Positions 58,258-64,000 of a DNA stretch of 64,000 nt are shown in pieces. The DNA comes from Hymenobacter properus (GTDB taxonomy: Bacteria > Bacteroidota > Bacteroidia > Cytophagales > Hymenobacteraceae). Positions within the stretch are counted from its first letter, which is position 1. Every line of letters begins with the position of its first letter. The notes under the pieces were generated by a model, which did not search any database, was not told where the DNA came from, and saw only the letters and a program-made list of their open reading frames with translations. The stretch is from NCBI RefSeq assembly GCF_015694735.1, contig NZ_JADQDP010000001.1, positions 558,001 through 622,000 on the forward strand. The letters run 5' to 3'. The translations under genes and the position numbers were made by a program.

Positions 58258-60648
58258 ATGAAACCTATTCGCGGGATAGTCCCGCCTTTGGCCCTCGTGG
58301 CAGGCATAGCGGCCGGCCTGGTGCCGGGCGCTACCCAAGCCCAAACCATTGCCCCGGTGCGGGGCGAAGTGACCGAGGCCGGCAAGGGCACGCCCCTGCC
58401 CGGCGCCGTGCTGCGCTGGCTCTTTGATGCCGAAGACGCTAATGCCCCGGTTATCACCACTACTTCGGATGCGGGCGGGCATTTCACCTTGCCTCGGCCG
58501 GCGCGGGCAGCCTCGCGGCTGGTGGTGCAGGCCCTAGGCTACCGGGCCGATACGCTGGCGGTGCCCGCCACCGGCGCCCCCTACCTGCGGGCAGCCCTGC
58601 GCCCCGGGCAGGAATTGGGCGAGGTGACGGTGACGGACCGCGCGCCCGCCTACTCCTCGCTGACGCCGGCCCACACGCAGGTCATTTCCAGCCGCGACCT
58701 CACCAAATCGGCCTGCTGCAACCTGGCCGAGAGCTTCGAAACCAATGCCTCGGTGGAGGTGACGACGTCGGATGCGGTGTCAGGGGCCAAGCAGATTCAG
58801 CTGCTGGGCTTGGATGGCAGCTACTCGCTGCTGACCGTGGACAACCAGCCGGCCCTGCGCGGGCTGGCCGCCCCCTACCGCCTGGGCTACCTGGCCGGGC
58901 CCTGGATTGACAACATCGAAATCATCAAGGGCACGGGCTCGGTGGTGAACGGCTACGAGGCTATTTCGGGCCAAATAAACGTGAAGCTGAAGGAGCCGGA
59001 GAAAACCGACCAGCTGTTGTTCAACGCCTACGCCAACGACCTCGGCAAGTTTGACGTCAACCTGAACACCTCGGCCCGCCTAAACGCCAAGTGGAGCACC
59101 GTGCTGCTGCTGCACACCGACCACCTCGGCAACCGCGTGGACCGCAACAAGGACGGTTTCCTGGATTTGCCGCTGGCCACGCAGTTTAACGCCTTTAATA
59201 AGTGGAAGTACCTCTCGGGCAAAGGCTGGGTGAGCGAAGTGGGCCTGGGCGCGCTGCGCGAAACCCGGCAGGGTGGCCAGCTCGATTTCCGCGACACCGG
59301 CGCCGAAGCCTTCACGCAGAGCTACGGCACCACGCAGGCCACTACCCGCTACACGGGCTACGCCAAAACCTCCTACACCTGGCCCAGCCGCCCCTTCCAA
59401 AGCCTGGGTTTGCTGCTCACGGGTACCGACCACGACTTCACCTCGCGGTATTCCTACGGCTACCAGACCCTGCACACCGACCACGACCCGAGCGAGCCTT
59501 TTTACTTCGTGACAAACCCATCCTCGCGCAGCTACGACGGGCGGCAGCGCACCGGGCAGGCCACGCTGCTGTTCCAGAGCGCGCTGGGCAACACGGCGCA
59601 TGTGTACCGCACGGGCCTGAGCTTTTTGTATGACAACTACGACGAGCGCCTCACCGCCGGCCGCCGCTACGTCATCGAAACGCCGGCCGACGTAGAGGCC
59701 CGCGAGCACCGCACCCGCCGCGAGCTGGTGCCTGGCGCCTTCGCCGAGTACACCTACCAGAACAGCCGCAACCTGACCGTGGTGGCCGGCCTGCGCGCCG
59801 ACCGCCACAACCTCTACGGCTGGCAGGTGACGCCCAGGCTAAACCTGAAGTACGACGTACTAAAAAATACCGTGCTGCGGGCCGCCGCCGGCCGGGGCTT
59901 CCGGGTGGCCAACCCCATTGCCGACAACGCCGCCGTGCTGGCCAGCGCCCGCGAGTTCGTCATTGCCCCCAACCTGCAGCCCGAAAAAGCCTGGAACCTG
60001 GGCGGCAGCGCCACGCAGTACTTCACGGCCCTCGGTCACCCCGCCACGTTCGTGCTCGATTACTACCACACCGAGTTTCAGAACCAAGTGGTGGCCGACA
60101 TGTACACGGCGCCCAGCATCATTACCCTCGACAACCTGGCGCCGGGAGCCCGCTCCTTCGCCCGCAGCCTGCAGGCCGAACTGCAGCTGGAACCATTGAA
60201 AGGCCTGCAGGTGAAAGGCGCCTACAAGTACCTCGACGTGCGCACCACCTACGACAACGTATTGCTGCCCAAGCCCCTCACCCCCGCCCACCGCGCCTTC
60301 CTGAACATGGGCTATGCCAGCGCCTTCGATAAGTGGCGCGGCGATTTCACAGTGCAATGGTTTGGGCAGCGGCCGGTGGCGCACATCACGGCTGCGCACG
60401 CCCACGGCGCGGCGCAGGAGTATAGCCCCGAAACCACGCCCCGCTACGCCTTGCTCAACGCCCAGCTCACGCGTGCTTTCAAGCGGCTGGAGCTGTATGC
60501 GGGCGTGGAAAACCTGACCAACTACCGCCAGCCCAACCCCATCGAGGGTGCTTCCAACCCGTTCGGGCCTACGTTTGACGCGGCCATGGTGTGGGGGCCC
60601 GTGTATGGCCGCCTGACTTATGCAGGCTTGCGCTACCGCATAGAGTAG
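58258..60648 (+). CDS. TonB-dependent receptor (metal-associated context)
   Basis: A 796-residue outer-membrane receptor. Signal peptide LALVAGIAAGLVPGATQAQ; a carboxypeptidase-regulatory-like domain (about 25-115: GEVTEAGKGTPLPGAVLRWL ... LGYRADTLAVPA); a plug (about 130-240) with AYSSLTPAHTQVISSRDLTKSACCNLAESF and DNIEIIKGTGSVVNGYEAISGQINV; then a 22-strand-type barrel ending LTYAGLRYRIE, with an aromatic C-terminal region. It contains a His-rich loop (RPVAHITAAHAHGAAQEY). The SACCNL start of the plug and the adjacent metal-binding proteins suggest metal (perhaps copper) uptake, but the ligand is not proven. Confidence 0.88.
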   Translation: MKPIRGIVPPLALVAGIAAGLVPGATQAQTIAPVRGEVTEAGKGTPLPGAVLRWLFDAEDANAPVITTTSDAGGHFTLPRPARAASRLVVQALGYRADTLAVPATGAPYLRAALRPGQELGEVTVTDRAPAYSSLTPAHTQVISSRDLTKSACCNLAESFETNASVEVTTSDAVSGAKQIQLLGLDGSYSLLTVDNQPALRGLAAPYRLGYLAGPWIDNIEIIKGTGSVVNGYEAISGQINVKLKEPEKTDQLLFNAYANDLGKFDVNLNTSARLNAKWSTVLLLHTDHLGNRVDRNKDGFLDLPLATQFNAFNKWKYLSGKGWVSEVGLGALRETRQGGQLDFRDTGAEAFTQSYGTTQATTRYTGYAKTSYTWPSRPFQSLGLLLTGTDHDFTSRYSYGYQTLHTDHDPSEPFYFVTNPSSRSYDGRQRTGQATLLFQSALGNTAHVYRTGLSFLYDNYDERLTAGRRYVIETPADVEAREHRTRRELVPGAFAEYTYQNSRNLTVVAGLRADRHNLYGWQVTPRLNLKYDVLKNTVLRAAAGRGFRVANPIADNAAVLASAREFVIAPNLQPEKAWNLGGSATQYFTALGHPATFVLDYYHTEFQNQVVADMYTAPSIITLDNLAPGARSFARSLQAELQLEPLKGLQVKGAYKYLDVRTTYDNVLLPKPLTPAHRAFLNMGYASAFDKWRGDFTVQWFGQRPVAHITAAHAHGAAQEYSPETTPRYALLNAQLTRAFKRLELYAGVENLTNYRQPNPIEGASNPFGPTFDAAMVWGPVYGRLTYAGLRYRIE

Positions 60649-60729
60649 GGCGGCCGGCTGAGGCTTCATCCCAAATTTTTCCGGCAGCAATTTTGTTAGA
60701 CTGCCGTCACCCGCTTTTAATCTTCGATT

Positions 60730-61116
60730 ATGAAATTCCTCCTCTCGCTTTCCCTTTCGTTTCTGTCGCTGCTCAGCATCTCGGCTCAGGCCCAGGCGCC
60801 CGCCACAACAGCGCCAGCAACTGCTCAGGCTTCGGCTAACGGCCTGGCCACGGTGAAATTCAAAACTTCCGCCGTGTGCGACATGTGCAAAGCCCGCATT
60901 GAAAAAAGCCTGGCTTATGAGAAGGGCGTGCAAAGCGCAGTGCTCGACGTGCCGACGCAGGTAGTAACCGTCACCTACAAGGCCGACAAAACCACGCCCG
61001 CTGCCCTGCGCACCGCCGTGCAAAAAACCGGCTACGACGCCGACGACCTCACCGCCGACGCCCGCGCCTACAACCGCCTGCCCGACTGCTGCAAGAAAAC
61101 CAACGCCGTGCACTAG
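60730..61116 (+). CDS. Exported heavy-metal-associated (HMA) domain protein
   Basis: A 128-residue protein with signal peptide KFLLSLSLSFLSLLSISAQAQ and an HMA ferredoxin-like domain (about 38-108): VKFKTSAVCDMCKARIEKSL with the metal-binding pair Cys50/Cys53, followed by VLDVPTQVVTVTYKADKTTPAALRTAVQKTGYDADD. A C-terminal Cys-Cys (120-121) and final His add possible ligands. This is likely a periplasmic soft-metal (Cu, Zn) binding protein working with the preceding receptor. The gap to the receptor is 81 bp with no terminator, so they may be co-transcribed. Confidence 0.87.
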   Translation: MKFLLSLSLSFLSLLSISAQAQAPATTAPATAQASANGLATVKFKTSAVCDMCKARIEKSLAYEKGVQSAVLDVPTQVVTVTYKADKTTPAALRTAVQKTGYDADDLTADARAYNRLPDCCKKTNAVH

Positions 61117-61238
61117 GCCACGGATAGGCTCGGGTTTTAGCGAATTCCACTGATTTTGTGGATGATGCGGCTTAGAAAGCCAGATATCAGGCAAGCAGCC
61201 GGTCCCAATGCCGATATTCCAAACAGCTTTGGTAGCAG

Positions 61239-61277
61239 AAAAAAGCCCCGCCGGACTATGCCGACGGGGCTTTTTTT
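61239..61277. terminator. Bidirectional intrinsic terminator
   Basis: AAAAAAGCCCCGCCGG / CCGACGGGGCTTTTTTTT with one arm mismatch and an ~8-nt centre, between the convergent HMA gene and the small Cys/His-rich gene. Confidence 0.87.
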
Positions 61278-61306
61278 TATCTATTGCGGGCCGAAACCCT
61301 GCGCAG

Positions 61307-61549
61307 CTATTGTTTAACCGCCACTTCTGATTTGGCAGCAGCCGGTGCAGCGGCGGTTTTGCCGCCTTTCATGCAGCAGGAGTGGCCGCCGGCCATGCCG
61401 CCCTTCATGTCTTTGGAGCAGGAAGCTTTTGCTTCGGTCGAGCAAGCGGCTTTCTTGCCTTTTTTGCCGTCTTTGTCATGGCCGTCGTGGGCGAAGGCAG
61501 TGGTGCCGGCAACGGCGAACAGGGCGAGGGCGAGCAGGGACTTTTTCAT
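61307..61549 (-). CDS. Small exported Cys/His/Met-rich protein
   Basis: An 80-residue protein starting at the ATG complementary to 61547-61549. The signal peptide LLALALFAVAGTTAFA is followed by HDGHDKDGKKGKKAAC and then ACSTEAKASCSKDMKGGMAGGHSCCMKGG, i.e. about four Cys, several His and Met in a short Lys/Gly-rich peptide. No fold is evident. The composition is that of periplasmic metal-chelating peptides, and its position next to the HMA gene supports this. A longer reading frame extends upstream but has no sensible start. Confidence 0.72.
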   Translation of the reverse strand: MKKSLLALALFAVAGTTAFAHDGHDKDGKKGKKAACSTEAKASCSKDMKGGMAGGHSCCMKGGKTAAAPAAAKSEVAVKQ

Positions 61550-61661
61550 GGTTGGATGGTTGTTGGGGTTCGTAGCTGAAAGATACAACGGCTCGACTAA
61601 ATCCCAACGTCCGCGTAATGCTGCGGGCCACCCTCCTGCCGGCCGCCGGCCCCGTTTCCGC

Positions 61662-63962
61662 ATGCCCCTTCGTCGTATTGCTCATCTGGCCTTGCTCGTG
61701 CTGGGGCTGTTGTCTGCCCTGAGTGCCTATTATGTGGCGCAGCTGCGCTTCAATTATAATTTCAACGACTTCTACCCCGCCGGCGACCCCGACCTGGACT
61801 ACTACCAGGGCTACACCCGCCGCTTCGGCAACGACAACGACTACCTGCTGCTGGGGCTGGAGGCGCCCACCGGCCAGACCGTATTCGCGCCCGATTTTAT
61901 CCGGCGCGTCGACTCCCTCACCCGCCTTGCCCGGCGCGAGCGGCACGTGGTGGCCGTCACCTCCCCCACCACCATCAGCAACCCCGTGGTGGAGGGGCTG
62001 GGTTTCTTCAGCCTGCCCTACCTGCACCCCGACGAGCCCGCCCGGCGCGCCCAGGATTCCACGCTGATTTACCGCACGCCCGGCCTCGTCGGCAACGTGT
62101 TCAGCCCCGACGCGCGGGCCGTCACGCTGGTTATCCAAACCACGCCCGACCTCAAAAAGCCGCCCGGCGACTCGCTGCTGGCTAGCCTGCGCAGCGGGCT
62201 GGCCAAGCTAAAAGTCCCCGAAAATGAATACCACTTCGCCGGGCGCGCCGTGGCCCAATCGGTTTTTGTGGACCGGCTGCAATGGGAACTGGCCGTGTTC
62301 ATGAGCTTGTCGGTACTGCTCGTCACGGGCCTGCTCTGGTTCACGTTCCGGACCTGGTGGGGCGTGGTGCTGCCGCTGGTGGTGGTGCTGGGCGCCATTT
62401 TGTGGGGGCTGGGCGTGATGGGCGCCTGCGGCGTGAGCATCGACCTGATGACGGCTCTGCTGCCGGTGATGATGTTCGTGGTGGGCACTTCCGACACGGT
62501 GCACATCATCACGCGCTACGTGAGCGAGCTGGGCTACGGCGCCAGCAAGCGCGACGCGTTGCGGGTCACGCTCAAGGAATCGGGCTTCGGTTCGGGGCTG
62601 TCGGCGCTCACTACCAGCCTGGGCTTTTTCACGCTGATGACCAGCACCATCCGGCCTATTTACAACTTTGGGCTGTTCACGGGCATTGCGGTGCTGCTGG
62701 CGTTTGTGCTCAGCTTCACGCTGCTGCCGGCGCTGCTCTTGCTGCTGCGCAAGCCGCAGCTGCGGGTGCCGCGCCAGCAGGGCCACAGCTGGGACGGCGT
62801 GCTGGGCCGCCTGTTTCGCACGGTGCTGGTGCGGCGACGCTTGATTTTTGCCGTGAGTGCGCTGGTGCTGGCCGCCTCCATCGGCCTGGCTACACGGGTC
62901 CGCATCAATTCCTCCTTGCTCGATGACTTGTCGAAAAACGACCCCGTGAGGCTGGATTTTGCCTTTTTTGAGCAGAAGTTCGCCGGCGTCCGGCCCTTCG
63001 AATTGGAGCTAAAACCGGCCGGCGGACGCGACATTTATGACCTCACGGTGCTGCGCCAGACGGAGCAGATTGAAGGTTACCTGCAGCGCACCTACGGCCT
63101 GCGCTTCGCCGCCTCGCCCGTCACACTGGTGAAGTCGGTGCGCAAAGCCTTCAATGGCGGTGGCCTGGCCGAGTACCGTCTTCCAGCCGATTCGGCCGAA
63201 CTGGCCCGCCTGCGCGGCAAACTCAAGCTCTTCCGCAAAAAGCCCGAGTTCAGTGCCCTCGCCCTGCCCGACGGCAGCGCGGGCCGCCTCACCGGCCGCA
63301 TGGCCGACGTGGGCAGCATCCGCGCCGATGCCCTGAACGAGGGCCTGCGCCGCTACCTGCGCACGAGCATCGACAGCACCGTGCTGCGTACCCGCCTCAC
63401 CGGCTCAAGCAACCTGATTGACAAGAACAACGAGAACCTCACGCTGAATATGATAACCGGCATGAGCATCGACGTGCTGATGGTCACGCTCATTGTGCTG
63501 GCCCTGTTCCGCTCGCTGCGCATGACGGTGGTGGTGCTCATCCCCAACCTCGTGCCCATCCTCATTGTGGCCGGTGTGATGGGCCTGGCCGGCGTGAGCA
63601 TGAAGGTGAGCACCAGCATCATCTTCACCATCGCCTTCGGCATCGCCGTCGATGATACCATCCACTTTATCAGCAAGCTGCGCCTCACGCTCGCCCACGA
63701 GCCCAACCTGTTCCGAGCCGTGAAGCACACCTACCTGCTGGCCGGCAAGGCGGTTATCGTCACTTCGCTCATCCTGGTGGGCGGCTTCTCCACCCTGCTG
63801 TTCTCGTCCTTCGACGGCACGTTTTACGTGGGCCTGCTCATCGGCCTCACGCTGCTTTTTGGCGTGGTGGCCGAGCTCACGCTGCTGCCGCTGCTGATAC
63901 TGTATTTCTACCGGCACAAGCCTAAGGCGATAGTAGAACCAGCAGCGGAATCATTAGCTTAA
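61662..63962 (+). CDS. RND superfamily exporter (MMPL/HAE3 type)
   Basis: A 766-residue inner-membrane transporter. The ATG at 61662 is used; an in-frame extension of 126 residues upstream runs through the antisense small gene and is rejected. Two homologous halves each have an N-terminal helix, a periplasmic domain and a five-helix bundle: helix 1 LALLVLGLLSALSAYYV, first bundle FMSLSVLLVTGLLWF ... LLPVMMFVVGTSDTVHIITRYVSELGYG, second bundle VLMVTLIVLALFRSL ... IAFGIAVDDTIHFISKLRLTL. The G-x-x-D-x-x-H signatures in both halves are typical of MMPL/HAE3 lipid or hopanoid exporters. Substrate unknown. Confidence 0.87.
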   Translation: MPLRRIAHLALLVLGLLSALSAYYVAQLRFNYNFNDFYPAGDPDLDYYQGYTRRFGNDNDYLLLGLEAPTGQTVFAPDFIRRVDSLTRLARRERHVVAVTSPTTISNPVVEGLGFFSLPYLHPDEPARRAQDSTLIYRTPGLVGNVFSPDARAVTLVIQTTPDLKKPPGDSLLASLRSGLAKLKVPENEYHFAGRAVAQSVFVDRLQWELAVFMSLSVLLVTGLLWFTFRTWWGVVLPLVVVLGAILWGLGVMGACGVSIDLMTALLPVMMFVVGTSDTVHIITRYVSELGYGASKRDALRVTLKESGFGSGLSALTTSLGFFTLMTSTIRPIYNFGLFTGIAVLLAFVLSFTLLPALLLLLRKPQLRVPRQQGHSWDGVLGRLFRTVLVRRRLIFAVSALVLAASIGLATRVRINSSLLDDLSKNDPVRLDFAFFEQKFAGVRPFELELKPAGGRDIYDLTVLRQTEQIEGYLQRTYGLRFAASPVTLVKSVRKAFNGGGLAEYRLPADSAELARLRGKLKLFRKKPEFSALALPDGSAGRLTGRMADVGSIRADALNEGLRRYLRTSIDSTVLRTRLTGSSNLIDKNNENLTLNMITGMSIDVLMVTLIVLALFRSLRMTVVVLIPNLVPILIVAGVMGLAGVSMKVSTSIIFTIAFGIAVDDTIHFISKLRLTLAHEPNLFRAVKHTYLLAGKAVIVTSLILVGGFSTLLFSSFDGTFYVGLLIGLTLLFGVVAELTLLPLLILYFYRHKPKAIVEPAAESLA

Positions 63963-63982
63963 TATTCATTATCTGCATAGCC

Positions 63983-64000
63983 ATGAAAATCGCCGCAACA
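63983..64000 (+). CDS. Start of a further gene, cut by the window edge
   Basis: ATGAAAATCGCC (from 63983) begins 21 nt after the exporter stop, giving MKIAAT..., plausible for the start of a signal peptide and co-directional with the exporter. Only six codons are visible, so no product can be named. Outer-membrane lipoprotein-sorting proteins commonly follow MMPL exporters, but that is inference. Confidence 0.4.

Noticed and set aside
61284..61661. 126-residue N-terminal extension of the RND exporter
   Set aside because: It lies antisense to the small Cys/His-rich gene and has no membrane character; the first helix follows the ATG at 61662.

Overview
The window reads as a GC-rich chromosomal segment of a Bacteroidota member, most likely Hymenobacter or a close relative in the Cytophagales. 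This rests on: (i) the mraZ-rsmH-ftsL-ftsI-murE-mraY-murD-ftsW-murG-murC-ftsQ-ftsA-ftsZ division/wall cluster without murF, murB or ddl; (ii) secreted proteins ending in C-terminal domains of the type IX secretion (T9SS) kind; (iii) a TonB-dependent receptor with a carboxypeptidase-regulatory-like N-terminus; (iv) promoter-like TAnnTTTG elements, the Bacteroidota -7 box; and (v) little visible Shine-Dalgarno sequence. No rRNA, tRNA, CRISPR array, phage or insertion sequence was recognised.

Layout. 1-4.2 kb: an SDR oxidoreductase cut by the window edge, a GNAT acetyltransferase, two tandem paralogous secreted proteins, another SDR, and a nicotinamidase gene split by an apparent frameshift. 4.2-16 kb: a secreted GH85 endo-beta-N-acetylglucosaminidase with PKD, LamG and sorting domains, a small lipoprotein, a PAP2 phosphatase, a DUF1624/HGSNAT-like membrane protein, a putative cysteine-peptidase-like secreted protein, a zinc-dependent phospholipase C-like protein, a secreted beta-helix protein, a TlpA-like thioredoxin and a GrpB-family protein. 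16-31 kb: esterase lipoprotein, MscS channel, GH63-like glucosidase, GH43 glycosidase, an F420-reductase-like oxidoreductase, a lone urocanate hydratase, a Rof-like protein, a DUF4097 protein, an MBL-fold hydrolase and secreted proteins of unknown function. 32-35.2 kb: a LytTR response regulator and a TPR sensor histidine kinase, transcribed convergently with overlapping 3' ends. 36-40.2 kb: YebC, acyltransferase 3, a GT-C-like membrane protein and an FkbM methyltransferase.

40.3-57.4 kb is the division/wall cluster, all on the minus strand. Its 5' end is compact: mraZ/rsmH and ftsL/ftsI overlap by 4 bp. From ftsI downstream most gaps hold palindromic repeats of several unrelated families. 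A clear promoter (TTG-N19-TACATTTG) sits upstream of mraZ. 57.7-61.6 kb looks like a metal-handling group: a small Cys-containing exported protein, a TonB receptor, an exported HMA-domain protein and a Cys/His/Met-rich peptide. It is followed by an RND/MMPL exporter and the first codons of another gene.

Across the window a ~75-105 bp palindromic repeat (ends GTCATGC.GAGC or GTCATCCTGAGC) occurs at least nine times, once as a nested insertion. Intrinsic terminators, mostly with long perfect stems, separate five convergent gene pairs. The best leads for follow-up are the repeat-invaded division cluster (murD in particular), a possible three-stem RNA element before the TonB receptor, two apparently leaderless genes, and the split nicotinamidase.
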